Assembly (NCBI GenBank): GCA_034670405.1
Contig: JAXDDX010000291.1
Location: 62,001 to 126,000, forward strand
Source: Hoplostethus atlanticus
Taxonomy: Eukaryota > Chordata > Actinopteri > Trachichthyiformes > Trachichthyidae
DNA: 64,000 nt
Direction of reading: 5' to 3'
Under the pieces are notes generated by a model. That model did not search any database. It was not told the origin of the DNA and worked only from the letters and a program-made list of their open reading frames with translations. Below are positions 1-25,680 of the stretch, one piece after another. Every line of letters begins with the position of its first letter. Position 1 is the first letter of the stretch. A program made the translations under genes and the position numbers.

Positions 1-99
1 TCCTAATAATGAAATCAGATTGAAATCAGATTGATTGATTCTACCGCACTGTTAAGCAGTAAAAGTAGTAGCAGTAGCATTACCAATAGTAGCCGTAGT

Positions 100-475
100 T
101 GCTAGGTGATTACTAGAGGTTGCAAAGGGTGTTACTTGGTGGTTGCTAGGAGATTGCTAGTGGTTGCTAGTGTTACTAGGTGTTTGCTAGGTGATTACTA
201 GAGCTTACTAAGGGTGTTACTTGGCGGCTGCTAGGGTGTTACTTAGCGGTTGCTAGGAGATTAGTAGTGGTTTCTAGGGTGTTAATAGGTGATTACTAGA
301 GGTTACTAAGGGTGTTACTTGGTAATTACGGTAAGTAGATGATTACTAGTGGTTGCTGGGGGGTTACTTGGCAGTTGCTAGGAGATTATTAGAGATTAGT
401 AGTGGTTGCTAAGGTGTTACTTGGCAGTTGCTAGGAGATTACTAGTGGTTTCTAGGGTGTTACTAGGTGTTCGCT
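100..475. repeat. minisatellite, degenerate TTGCTAGG/TTACTAGT units
   Basis: About 370 bp of imperfect tandem repeats built from short words such as GGTGTTACTTGG, GGTTGCTAGGAGATT and ACTAGTGG in varying order. No coding potential was seen. Confidence 0.85.
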
Positions 476-1016
476 GTCAAGGTAGTTGACTGAATTGTTA
501 TTTTAGTTCGTCGGCTGTATCCATGGTGACGACAGAACGTCATGGTCATGTACAGGATGTTTGGTTTGAGTACTTTGCGATTTGCAGCAGTATATTCTGC
601 ACAAAAGCCTGCACTAATGAAAAAAAGCCATTCAAATCAATAGCACTCTGATTTGGCAAGCCAGTACACATTTCTTTGTCTGCTTGTGAAGGTTCTCGTT
701 TTCTGCTATGTCTTATAGCTTTCATGTCTTAGCATATATGCCTATAAATTGTACCATTTTATGTCTGCTCAAGTTGCAATTCACACCCCTGATTAGGTAA
801 TGATCAAAACTGAAATAGACCACATTAAAATCAAATATGATAAAATGCTTAATTAGACCATGTAAACACAAGGGAACAAAGTGAGTTGTGTCTTTGAGGC
901 CTGCTATGTGATATCATTCAGACTTTGTTTACACAGGAACAGATATTTATGATCTTTACCTCCTTTGTGGCGCAGATCTGATCTGAAAAGCCATTAGATC
1001 TGCATTGCACATTAGA
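476..1016. other. no gene seen
   Basis: AT-rich DNA far downstream of ube2d1. No exon, RNA gene or recognised repeat was found on either strand. Confidence 0.5.
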
Positions 1017-2030
1017 TAACAAAGTTCTGGCCAATATTATTGGCACCCTTGCATTTTAAGCACATAATGTACAATATTTTCTAAAATAATTGAAAATTGA
1101 AGCAACCTTCGGGCTTGACACAATCATCTATCGATTTACAAGAGCACATGATCAAACAATGAGAATAAAAATATTTTTATGGCTTCTAAATTGAAAAGTG
1201 GCTATGGTCATGATTATTGGTTCCCATTTCTAATACTTACTAATAAGCTTCCAGCACCTTTCTGACGTTTCTCCGTCTTCAATTGCAACCCGATCCAGTT
1301 CTTCAATGACTGAAGGATTCCTTTGACCAACTGCACATTTCAGGTCTCACCATCGGTTCTCAATGGGATTGAGATCAGACTCATCGCTGGCCACGCCAGA
1401 ACAGTCCCAACGTTTTCTCTTGAACCATTCTTGGGTGCTTTTGGATGCGTTATGGGGTAGTTGAGGAACCCATGACCTTCGATTGACACCCAGTTTACTG
1501 ATTTCATGATGCCCTTAACACAAGATGTCTAGTACCCGGTACGGTGTTCTTTTCTTCCACGAGCAGCAAACATCTTAACATTGCAAACTGTGGAAACAGA
1601 AATACCAAGGTGTCTAGAGAAAGCCTTATAGCCTTGGGAATGCTTATATTCAGTGGTAATAGTTTTTCTGACATCCTCAGAGAGCTCTTTTGGTGAAGAG
1701 CGTTTTCACAGATGACCAGGGAAGCGGAACAAACTGTTTTATCACTTTTTAAAAAATTAATAATTGGTTCATTTATACCATGTGGGCACCTGCAACCTGT
1801 CACAGGTAAAGTTGAATTACACTGCAAATGAGAATCTATTTCCTCTCACAAAATTGATTTGAATGGTTCTAAGGGTGCCAATTTTGAAACCAATTTTTTT
1901 TTTTGATCATGTGCTGTTGTAAATCGATAGATGAAGACCAAAAGTTGCTTCAATTTCCAATTATTTCAGAAGATATTGTACATTATCTGCATAAAATGCA
2001 ATGGTGCCAATAACCTTGGCCATAACTGTA
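1017..2030 (-). mobile_element. decayed Tc1/mariner-like element with long inverted repeats
   Basis: Ends are inverted repeats of about 130-150 bp (left GGCCAATATTATTGGCACC, right GGTGCCAATAACCTTGGCC, both continuing to the ATCTATCGATTTAC region). Between them the minus strand keeps broken transposase: EWFKRKRWDC, then SDLNPIEN near 1380-1350, then a CAVGQRNPSVIEELD-like tail. Several stops and frameshifts; inactive. Confidence 0.85.
1240..1740 (-). pseudogene. Tc1-like transposase remnant
   Basis: The C-terminal DDE region can be read in pieces, including DLNPIENRW followed by a stop. The 107-codon open frame here is largely out of the transposase frame and is not a gene. Confidence 0.7.
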
Positions 2031-3202
2031 TACTGATCGTCAAAAATAGAACAACCCTCAGATATGGGTCACATTCGGGTTAAAAATCTGACATTTTGTG
2101 CCTGTGTACATCCAACCAAAGACCCAACATCACAGCTATTCTCAGGGGAAACGGGTACATAAATAGTTTTTAATAACAGCTTTACATGGTGCGTGGATGA
2201 TTTTCTTTTTAAATGCAAAAAGAATAAAACAATAAAATAGGTCCAGAGAAGGCATTTTTAATACTATACAATAAAAATATCCCAATGAAAATAATAACCA
2301 ACCTAGAAGGATGAAGAAAAGAAATATAACAGTAATACATGATTTGATTCCGTAACTGCTCCCATTTTCAGGGCGACGATAACAGTACATTATTTCATTC
2401 AGCTTCATCTGCTACAAGATGCAAAAGAAAAAGAAAAGAAAATCCCAACACCTACCAATAAATGAAAGTGAGGAGGAGTTATAATATCGAGGGGGATATT
2501 TTGACATTTTGAATTTTAGTCTATTATTTTGCTTGTGTGTCAGACAGTGGGAAATACATTTCAGCAGTTGCCCTTCCAACGTTTACGTGGACATTCTGGG
2601 CATTTAGCTGACCACTAGACCCAAAGGGAGTTACAATGAAGTGAGAAGGTTCAGTGGCTCGCTAGCTGGCTGTCGATGGGACACGTTCGTTGCAGGTATG
2701 GAACCTGTGATTTTCCAGTTACGGGACAGTGTCTCGAACGAGTAGGCCACCCCCATTTCCCTGCCACTCAGATCCGCTGAAAAAGGCTTGCAAACTGAAG
2801 GACATATGGTGATATCCATTTCCTACACTCCACTGGTTTTAGTAATGCAAGCTGTTCTCTATACAGCTGTCCGTGACAAACCTTTTTGTTAAAAGCGCTT
2901 CACAAATTAATACTTGACGAAGAAACAGAATACACTAAACCTCAAAATGTCAAGGCATCCCTTAAATGATGATACGCAGCCTTTATCATCTGTGCAAAGT
3001 AAAATCCCCTGCCTCTTTTGAAATACAAATAATCTCAAAATCATGGTCTCAGATTATTAATAATTTTGATGACAGTACAGTATGATGGATGTTACCTAAT
3101 ATTACTTGATATTTCCATACTATGATTTACAGTGTGTTGTGACTTTAAAAAAAAGGAACGGAAAAAGAATTTTTCTCTGCATGGTGTTTTTTTCCTCGTT
3201 CT
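2031..3202. other. ube2d1 3' flank / probable 3' UTR
   Basis: No second gene seen. Part next to 3203 should be ube2d1 3' UTR. No canonical minus-strand AATAAA was found; an ATTAAA variant lies at 2262-2257. Confidence 0.4.
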
Positions 3203-16330
<13,128 letters not shown>

Positions 16331-16551
16331 GTTGCCTGAAATAATTCGCGCCACGGCTCACTTCGATTCACTTTTTTCTCTATTTTCGACCGTTTTGTTA
16401 TTGCCGGGGAGGTCACTGGATATATTTTTTCCCTGAGTAGCTTGGTCACCGAGGATGTGTTTCTGTTTTTTATAAAGACCTCTTTTGTTTCCGTTTTCTT
16501 CTGTTTACGGTTGGCTCTCTGACGTGCAGGGTCACGGGAAATGTAGTTATT
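16331..16551 (-). promoter_or_regulatory. ube2d1 5' UTR and probable promoter region
   Basis: The 220 bp upstream of the ube2d1 ATG contain several CpGs (AATTCGCGCCACGG). No TATA box at a convincing place; the transcription start cannot be fixed. It is bounded upstream by a MITE. Confidence 0.45.
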
Positions 16552-16855
16552 TATGCTGCATTCAGGTCGTATGGGGGAAAACCGTCGGAATGACCAACAA
16601 GTCGAAGCAACGACTCTACTCCTTTCCTCCCCTGCCTCACTACCACGCCTCTCCTACCAGGAAGTACGTTGGAGGGCATAAGGGGAGGAATGGAGTGAAG
16701 GCGATGAGGGAACGAGGGAAAGTTGAGGCCATTTGGGACACTTTATTTGCTACTTTCGCGGATTTACCAGTTGAAAGCTAAGGGCCAATAGTATTTTCAA
16801 ATAGGACTCTCATATCTACGATCTTTTCCACGTGACTTTGAATACAGCATTAAAA
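16552..16855. mobile_element. MITE with TGCTGCATTCAGGTC ends, copy 1
   Basis: Left end TATGCTGCATTCAGGTCGTA and right end GACTTTGAATACAGCAT are inverted. A second copy lies at 56293-56685. Non-coding; the 98-codon frame across it is not a gene. Confidence 0.65.
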
Positions 16856-17419
16856 TGTTATGCAGTTTTGATTGTCTCCCAACAGACGATGCTATTTATG
16901 GAGATTAAATAGTCAGTGGTTCCCTGAGACCTGAGGGGTCCTTGAGAGGTTTTCTAACCTACCTGGTTTTCTACCAGAAAAGGTGATAAATCAATGTCTA
17001 TTGCCACATTCACTATCAATAGCATGAATGCATAGCAAGCGTGAAACACATCTTGCCTCCGGAACATACCAATGCAATAGAAAAGAAAAAACTCTTAATA
17101 GAACAGAGAAATCATGTTGGAAATTGACTTACATCAACTGGGGGACTGTGGTCTAAACTATTTTGAGGTATCTGCACAAAAACAATAACTAAATAAATAA
17201 AAATAACAATGTGTCCCAGAGCAGGAGAATTTTTATTCAGTGTGGATGCCAGGTTGAAAACGTTGATGAACCTGTTACACAGATACTGTATGGTCACATT
17301 TATTTGTTTGATGATCACAAAACCGTTGATTATGTTATTTCAGATATATGATGGAAATATCGATAGCATTATTATTTAGGCCTATAGAATTTAAATTTAA
17401 AAAAATATTCCTAAAGTTC
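16856..17419. other. intergenic, no gene seen
   Basis: Divergent intergenic DNA between ube2d1 and ipmk before the LINE nest. Nothing recognised. Confidence 0.5.
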
Positions 17420-18100
17420 TTAACGCGGGATGGAGTAAATGTTAATGTTACCGTGAAAACTAGCGTCTGTACCCCTGATGTTGAACTACTTGCGGTGGGA
17501 ATACGACCATACTATCTGCCGCGGGAGTTCTCGCACGCCATTGTCCTGGTTGTTTACATCCCGCCCTCCGCTAACGCGGCCACGGCCAGTGAGACCATCA
17601 ACTCGGCGGTCGCGGCACTTCAGACCCAACACCCGAACGCCTTGATGTTGATCTCGGGAGATTTCAACCACGCCCCCCTCTCCTCCACACTGACTAATTT
17701 CACACAGTATGTGAAATGCAAGACTAGAGACAATAAAACACTGGACTTGGTAGATCAGACCACAACCTGGTTCACCTAGTGGCCATCTACAAGCCAGATG
17801 TCCTGTGCCTACCAGTCACCACCAGGACAATCATAGTCAGAGGAATCCATGGAGGTCCTACAGGACTGCTTTGACTTTACAGATTGGGATGTGCTCTGAA
17901 GTGCACATGGTGAGGACATCAATGGCCTGTCAAACTGCATTACAGATTACATAAAGTTTTTCACAGACAACATTGTCCCCTCCAAAATAATCTGCTGCTT
18001 CCCCAACAATAAACCCTGGATTAACGAAGACATCAAACTGCTGCTGAAGAGGAAGAAGAAGGCTTTCAGGGATGGGAACAGGGAGGAGGTGAGATTCAAG

Positions 18101-19286
18101 ATTCAAGAAGTTTAATTGTCACATACACACACGGGGTGTGCAGTGAAATGTAAAGTGGCAATGCTCAGCAGAAATGTGCAAAATAACAGGTTCACACTAT
18201 TTACAATAAACCAACACAATATTTACAATGTCACAGTTTTAAGAGCTCTATATAAAAAACAACACAATATTTACAATAAGAGCACTTTAAAAATATAGTA
18301 AAAAAGGGAAATTGTATGTATAATATAATATAAATTATAAATTATGTGTAGTCTTTACCTAAGTGTGTGTGTGCATAAGAGGGGCAGTGTGTGTGTCTTG
18401 GTGGGGGCCCTGGTGAGGTCAGAGTTCACAGTCCTGATGGCCTGAGGAAAGAAACTCCGTCTCAGTCTCTCTGTTTTGGCAGCGTGACTACGGAGGCGCT
18501 TGCCTGACCGCAGCAGCTGAAACAGTCCGTTGTTGGGGTGGTGAGGATCCTTCATGATCCTGCAGGCTCTGGTTCTGCACCTCCTGGTGTATAAGTCCTG
18601 CAGGGTTGGGAGTGTAGTTCCAATAGTACGTTCAGCTGAACGCACTACTCTCTGCAGAGCCTTCCTGTCCTGAGCGGAGCTGTTGCCAGACCAGGCAGTG
18701 ATGCTTCCTGTCAGGATGCTCTCTACAGCTCCAGAGTAGAAGGACTGAAGGATCCTCCGGGAGACTTTAAATTTCCTCAGTTGCCTGAGGTGGTAAAGGC
18801 GCTGCCTCGCCTTTCTCACCAGAGTGTCAGTGTGTGTTGTCCATGTCAGATCTTCAGTGATGTGGACTCCCAGGTATTTATACCTGCTCACCCTCTCCAC
18901 AGTAGTCCCATTTATCCCCAATGGTGAGTGCGTCCTCTGTTGTTGTGTCCTCCTAAAGTCCACAATCAGCTCCTTAGTTTTGGTGACATTCAGGAGGAGG
19001 CTGTTGTCCTGGCACCAGAGTGACAGATCAGCAACTTCCTCCAGGTAGGCCTTCTCGTCGTTGTTGGAGATCAGGCCCACCACCACTGTGTCATCCGCAA
19101 ACTTAATGATGGAGTTGGAGCTGAACCTGGCCACACAGTCATGTGTGTACAGGGAGTACAGTAGGGGGCTGAGGACGCAACCCTGGGGGGATCCTGTGTT
19201 CAGGGTGAGGGGGTTGGAGGTGTGTCTACCCACCCTGACCACCTGGGGCCTGGCGGTCAGGAAGTCCAGGATCCAGGCACACAGGG
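18101..19286 (-). mobile_element. LINE B: 5'-truncated LINE inserted antisense in LINE A
   Basis: The 3' end (TTCTTGAATCTTGAATC on the minus strand) lies at 18101. The open frame from about 19285 to 18355 gives the second half of reverse transcriptase and the C-terminal domain: [57 protein letters not shown] and [11 protein letters not shown]. It reads without a stop for about 310 codons, so it is younger than LINE A. Confidence 0.9.
18355..19285 (-). pseudogene. LINE B ORF2 fragment (reverse transcriptase, C-terminal half)
   Basis: Contains the FADD catalytic box and thumb region but lacks endonuclease and N-terminal RT motifs, so it cannot retrotranspose. The open frame extends to 19521, but residues from beyond about 19286 come from antisense LINE A. 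Confidence 0.85.
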
Positions 19287-20732
19287 AGCTGAAGTGGAAG
19301 ATTAGGGAGGCTAAGGACACGTTCAGGGAGAGGACTGAGAACCAACTCCAGAAGAACAGTGTGAAGGAGGTGTGGAGTGGTATGAAGAAGATTACGGGCT
19401 TCAAACAACAAGCACCGGGGGAGAAGGGGTGCAGGGAGAGAGCAAACGAGTTAAACCAGTTCTTTAACCGGTTTGACTCAGCGATCCCCAGCCAGGCACA
19501 CGGCCACTCCCTAAACACCACCAGTTCAAGCCTTCTACAACTCCCCCCTCCTTCCCCCCAGCCTGAGGCTCACACATCTGCTAACACCTCTGCAGATGGG
19601 GGGGGGGCTAAAGAGGCTCCGCCCCGGCAAGGCTGCTGGCCCGGATGGTGTCTGTTCCAGAGTGCTGCAGGGGTGTGCCGACCAGCTTGCTGGTGTCCAG
19701 CACCTCTTCAACCTCTCTTTGGACCTACAGAGGGTACGCAGTTTGTTCATCTACAGAGCAGCATGTCGGATACGCTGGTGAGCAACACGGGTGTACCCCA
19801 GGGAATGGTACTGTTGCCATTCTTGTTCACCCTCTACAGATCTCTCCAGAAGTTCTCTGATGATTCATCCATTGTGGGTTGCATCGAAGAGGACAATGAG
19901 GATGAGTACAGGAGTGTGGTGGAGAGGTTTGTCGGATGGTGCGACGACAACTACCTACAGCTCAATGTCAGCAAGACGAGAGCTTGTGGTGGACTTCCGT
20001 CGGAACAAGAGGCGACCACCACCACCTGTTATTCTCCAGGGTAAGGAGGTGGAGGTGGTGGAATCGTACAAGTTCCTGGGGGTGCACCTCAACAATAAAC
20101 TGGACTGGTCAGACAACACTGATGCCCTCTACAGGAAAGGTCAGAGCAGACTGTACTTCCTGAGGAGGCTCAGGTCATTCAACGTGTGCAACAGGCTGCT
20201 CCGCATGTTCTGCCAGACTGTGGTGGCCAGTGCACTCTTCTTTGCTGTGGTATGTTGGGGAGGTGGCATCAAGGCAAAGGATGCCAACAAGATCAATAAA
20301 CTGGTCAAGAAAGCTGGCTCAGTTGTGGGAGAGAGACTGGACAGTCTGGAGGAGGTGGCTGAGGGGAGGATGAGGTCTAAAATCAGATCCATCTTGGAGA
20401 ACCCATCCCACCCCCTCTATCCAACCTAAGTGCACAAGGGAGCGCTTCAAGCACTCTTATGTGCTCTTATCAACCCCTGAGCCTGCTGCTTTCTTCTCGA
20501 CCCCCCCCCCCCCCCCCCACACACACACACGCACCTACCTTGACCAAATTGCAAACTGTAAATTGCACTAACATATTATTCCTTGCACTACTTTTATATT
20601 TTTTGTATATTTCTTTGTATATTTTTAGGATCTTTTTTATACAGCCTGTTTGTTTATTGTATAGTGATGTGTGCCTCTCTCTTGTTCTGTACTGCTGCAA
20701 ACTGCAATTTCCCCTCGGGGACAATAACGAGC

Positions 20733-20733
20733 C

Positions 20734-20766
<33 letters not shown>
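20733..20766. repeat. (ATCT)n, left part of LINE A tail
   Basis: Tetranucleotide tail of LINE A, interrupted by LINE C and resumed at 21907-21954. Confidence 0.9.
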
Positions 20767-20767
<1 letters not shown>

Positions 20768-21900
20768 AGATTTATTTGACAAAAATGAAAACATACATGA
20801 CAGGCTGATCATCATACAGACTCCATATAAGATTTTATAAAATTGTCGAGGATTAAAATACACAAAAAAGCCTGAGGGCTTATTTCCATTGTGGTCCTCT
20901 ATCGCAGTACAAGATGACAGATTGAATAAGAAAGTGTCAAGCAAGAATGACATTAGAAAAAAAATAAAATAAAATAAAACAAGCAGTAAAACATGCAAAC
21001 ATTTATAAATCTACGAATTATTTAACAGCCATTTCTTGAGATCTGATTTAAATCTCCTCTCAAGCTTAAGGGAGATAGGCAGCTTGTTCCATTCACATGT
21101 GGCTGTATTTAAAAAGGTATTTTTCATTTTTCATGTTTTAAATCTCATAGGAATACAATTTGTTAGACTGCCTCTAGTGTTGTGGGTGTGGTTGTTTTTA
21201 ACTAGATTAAAATGGTTGGATAGGTAGGGAGGTGCAAATTTGTACACAATCTTGTGGGTAATACCCATCTTAATTTGCACCACCCTTTTATCCACGGGGA
21301 TAAAATGAAAAAAATGAAAAAATGAAAAAAATGTGTGCGGGGGGACAGCTTTAAAACAACTCTTATTAGCTTATTTTGTGCAGTCTGTAATTTGTTTTTA
21401 AGAGACTGTGAGGAGCTGCTGTACCAAAAAGTAGCAGCATAATCAAAGTGGCATAACACCAATGCTCCAGCTAAAGTTTTTAGGGTTGGAATATCCAACA
21501 ATTCCGCTTTTCTTGCCAGGAATTTTGTTTTATTGGTAATTTTGTTAAGAGCTTTTAAAGCCATGTCTTCCCCTGATAAAATATTATCCAGAACACATCC
21601 AAGGTAATTTACGGAGGATTTTGAAGAGATTGATGTCTGACCAATCTTTACTATGAAATTAGGTGACTTTCCCAATTTAATTCGTGACCCTAAAAGGATC
21701 GCCTCTGTCTTTCCTAAATGAAGGGAAAGTTTGTTATCCGAGAGCCACCTCGCAACCTTTTGAACCTCTGTGCTCAAGGTAACTACTTTTTCTTTGTGGG
21801 ATACTAATAATGCAGCATCATCACCGTATAAAAATATATCACATGAACAAGCTGAATTAAGGTCATTGATATATAATAAAAACAATAATGGTCCGAAAAC
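20767..21900 (-). mobile_element. LINE C: 5'-truncated LINE inside the (ATCT)n tail
   Basis: Minus strand frame 21885-21202 reads MFLLYINDLNSACS, then IFLYGDDAALLVSHKE (RT catalytic YGDD), SVNYLGCVLDN and FDYAATFWYSSSSQSLKN. A different LINE family from A and B. The (ATCT)n repeat flanks it on both sides, so it inserted into the tail of LINE A. Confidence 0.88.
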
Positions 21901-21906
21901 ACTCCC

Positions 21907-21954
<48 letters not shown>
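21907..21954. repeat. (ATCT)n, right part of LINE A tail
   Basis: Continues the tetranucleotide tract beyond LINE C; it is followed by TAAATACTTAAGAAATAAA. Confidence 0.9.
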
Positions 21955-24900
21955 AAATACTTAAGAAATAAATTTGACTTGACTTTATGCTGAATTCAAG
22001 TCATATGGAAAAGCGTTCTACTTGAAGATACCGTTCACCTCTACTTTCAACTACAACACAAGCTTTGATGATGTAATGATGTCTCTGACTTCCTGAATTT
22101 TGACATCACCAGCAATGACTTACAGTACCTGTAGTCAAGTGGAGGGAATGATATATTCCTGTCAAATAGAATGATGTATATGAATCATTTTCATTCCATA
22201 AGTTATGTGTGATAATAAATCTTAAAATGCCATGCCATCGTTTTCTTTAAAACATGACCTGAAATGTATCACCCATGTCCATTAAAAGTGAAAAAGCTGA
22301 TCAGGAGCAACCTGTCATGGGTAGTGGCCAGGGTAGAGGATCCCGTCCTCCTAGGAGGAGCTCTAGGAACTGAACCTCATTAACAATGATTCTGTGTACC
22401 TGTGGACGAGCCTGTTTGTTCTCATCTTTGTTACTCCTGTTTGCTTTAGTTTTCCCAGCTTATGTGTGGTAGTTCTTTGCAAGTTTTTGCCCAGCTTTGG
22501 CCTGGTTGTTTTTTTTTGTTGCATTTAATGAGCGTTGGATTTTTGAATTTTCCCAAATAAAGTATTTTTCCCTTTAACTGCCTGCCTCCGTGTGCTTCTG
22601 CTCTTGGGGACCTAGCCACTGGCCATCATTACACAACCAAAGTCTACAGAAAATGTCAATCATGGTGTCTTGACAGTTTCAAATGAGTTTGAATGCGTGA
22701 AACTTCAGTGGGTTATTCCCATAGGACATCAATGTAGCATAACATGACATCACTCCCTTCTGGTAACTATAGATATAAGCAATTCTCTTGCCTTAGTTTA
22801 TATGTAAAGTGGAAAAACCAATGCAAGAAGACCCCAGAGATAAAAAAAAAATAAAAATATGAATTACAATTTAAAAACACTGGTACCTGAGAGCAAAATA
22901 ATTACTTAATGCAATGCTAGAATATCGGGAATGGAAATTTTACCTGCTCAACCCCAGGTATAGGCAAAATTTACCTTCAAATCCAATAATTTGTTTTGGC
23001 TCTTGGCTAATTGAAGAGAACTGGGTGAAGACGGCAGGGATAACCCCTGCAGGTTATAGCTCAGTATCCTCTAGACCCACTGGTTGTCCTCCTCTAGAAC
23101 TACAAACTGTCTGGTGATGAATTCTGCTAAAAAGTGCAGGATTTGCATATGCCGCCAGAATTTTTTCCCCTTTTTATTCAAACCTGGAAACAGGAAAAGG
23201 TTGTTTTCCCAAAAGAAACCTCAGTCGGTAATGACCAGGTTATTGGCCGCTCGTGGAGCAGGAAAGAAAAGTTCTTCCTGTTTGAATTTCTATCTTCTAA
23301 TGTGTCACAGTCTAGCCCTTATATAATACCTAATAATGCTGGCGTGTCTGTATTATATAAAGTGGACATAGGCCTACAGCATAAACATTGTCATTATGTC
23401 AATATGAGCAGATCCGAGAGGAGGGACTAGACAGAGCTTCATTTCACCGTAAACAGGGCTTCAATTTGTTTACGGGTGGATTTCCAATTAGGGCGATAGG
23501 TTGATCTTTCCGACAGATTAATGCAATTGTCACCGCAATCAGGGAGTTGTTGTCAGTGTTATGGTGGAGAACAAATTTCCCAGCGGTGCTTTGAGGAAGG
23601 ATGGAGGCAGGAAGAAAGTAAGGAATTAAGAGAAGCAATGTCTTGTCTAAATATTTCGGTGCTCTCTCCACCTTAGCAAAGACAGCCATTGCAAGTAACA
23701 GGGTTGACCTCCCTTAGACCTTTCGAGTGCAGACGTCGCCTTCCGTCTATTTAGGAAGATCAAAGTGGACCTCCAAATTAATTCCCAGAGAAAAAAAGCA
23801 ACTTGCTATCATATTGCTAAAGGCCAAGTCTCTCAAATGAAAGTGTGCATGCATAAAACACAGCAGGACATGAGGTTTCTAGAAAAGAAAAAGGTTATAT
23901 TTTGGTTGATCGGATGGCAAAATCAGTTTTGAAGGAAAATTTGTTTTGTAGGTTTCACAGACAAAGTTTGAAAAATCAATTGGAGCTAAAGGGAAGGCAA
24001 TGGCACCTTTCTGATGCAGGATGTGAGATCCTTGAGACTGAAAGAGTAAGTAACAGCTTTGACAATTTGCGGACCGGAGAGCATTCCAGTTTAAAAGAAC
24101 AAACTTTATTGACAGTAACATTGTGGCGTGGAAATAAACTGTTTTTTTTTCTTTTTCTTTACCACTACGACCATCACTCAGCAGAAAGCATTATTTTACT
24201 CAGTATAAACTACTTAAGCTTGCAAGTTTTTTTTGTGATTCTATGACAGTTGATTTTTCAGTTGCTTTTCTGAAAAAAAAAGTTGTATTCACTGATGATC
24301 ATTCCCATCATTATTATTGTTATATTAAATTATTCTCATCACCGTATTGAAACTACCCAGCCTTTGTATTATCTGCTTATTTATATTACCATTTTATTGT
24401 GGTGGTGAAACTACCAGAGGATTTTTCTCTGCCTTGCAAACACAGAGCAGAGTTTCTAAGAGGGCGGCAACATGGTGCACTTCAAAGTTTGGAGAAAATG
24501 CCAAAAGGGTTTTAACCTATAGCCTAGATTTGTGTTCATCATAATTTTTGCACTAAGTAATTATGTAATTCACAAATAGACAACTGATAAGATACAATTT
24601 CATTTACTGTCAGTCATCGTAGTCATTTCAGGGTTTGATTTTGTTAAATTGATTTAATCCTATTTGGAATGAATTATGGTTTATTGCACCTGATATGTTC
24701 GAAGTAACCAAACTGTTTATGTTTCAAAATGTGCTTCATTTAATTGTTTGGATATCTAGGTTTGTAAGAAGATAATATCGTGTGAAAATTATTTCTCATA
24801 ATATTGATTCATTTTCTTTCAACAGAGAACCATGGCAAGGACATTTCAAATAGACTAATGGACTATCAATTCAATTATGGACAACCTATAAAATGAAGAA

Positions 24901-25540
24901 ATGTGAACTGTGGCTTATCATGGTTTTGTGGCTGTAGTATTGAACTGCCCTCTCCAACAATTATATGATCCCTGGGGAACCTGAGGACATAGAGGAAGAA
25001 CCACCTTAACATGGGGCTGGTTGGACGTGCCAGTCTCCTACAGACTCTACACTGTCACATAATGTCCAATTAGATGGATAGAATGCATGATGCGACTTAT
25101 TTATATGATGTAACTACATAAAGAGGTTTTTACTTTTTTCTTTCGTGTGGGCAAAAATGCAAATGCGACAAATAAAACCCTGTAATTACAAATACACAGT
25201 GAAATCATGTAGTTCCCCCATGTACGATGGGAAAACGTCAATGCTCATATTCTCAAAATTATCTCTGAATGCAGATGAAACCTCGATTAAGCTCATGAAT
25301 ATGTGGGTGGAGTCTGACACGGATGCAGCCTTTATTTACTTTTTATTTTTATTTACTTTTTAGATTAGAGATGGGGGGGCTCCTCCCTGTATATACATAG
25401 CAGAATTTGCATAACATAACCTTTCTCCTAGCTTAGAGTATAGAGATAGAGAGAGATGCTCCCATTGCCAAACAGAAGAGATTAAAAAAAAACTCAGAAA
25501 TAGGAGACTTGTACCCACCAAACAAACAAAAGACCTCCTT
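21955..25540. other. intergenic, no gene seen
   Basis: Only short frames without domains. I looked for the CISD1 iron-sulfur CDGSH block expected between ube2d1 and ipmk and did not see it. 22340-22620 resembles retroelement 3' sequence but could not be assigned. Confidence 0.5.
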
Positions 25541-25544
25541 ACTT

Positions 25545-25680
25545 TTGGTTGCTTGTAATGCTGATGATCTAGGGATTGAAGCTTATTCAACTGTTGCACT
25601 CCTATTTGCTGCTGTAATGACCCAAGATCCCCACGGGGATCATTAAAGTTTAATCTTTATATTGTCTTTTCTTATACAGG
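25545..25680 (+). repeat. possible LINE 3' end fragment
   Basis: CCCCACGGGGATCATTAAAG followed by AT-rich sequence resembles the 3' end of CR1/L2-type LINEs. Short and without coding sequence. Confidence 0.4.

Larger units (their letters stand above)
17420..20766 (+). mobile_element. LINE A: CR1/L2-type non-LTR element, split by LINE B
   Basis: 5' truncated. Reads the end of an AP endonuclease (VCTPDVELLAVG, PYYLPREFSH, VVYIPPSANA, LISGDFNHAPLS), then NNKPWINEDIKLLLKRKK near 18010, is interrupted at about 18100-19286, resumes with [17 protein letters not shown] and [13 protein letters not shown], then broken reverse transcriptase (SNTGVPQGMVLLPFLFTLY, YKFLGVHLNNKLDW). It ends with a CTCGGGGACAATAA 3' end and an (ATCT)n tail. 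Frameshifts and deletions show it is dead. Confidence 0.9.

Noticed and set aside
19061-20044. 327-codon plus-strand frame
   Set aside because: Starts antisense to LINE B and runs into LINE A; a chimera of repeat fragments, not a gene.
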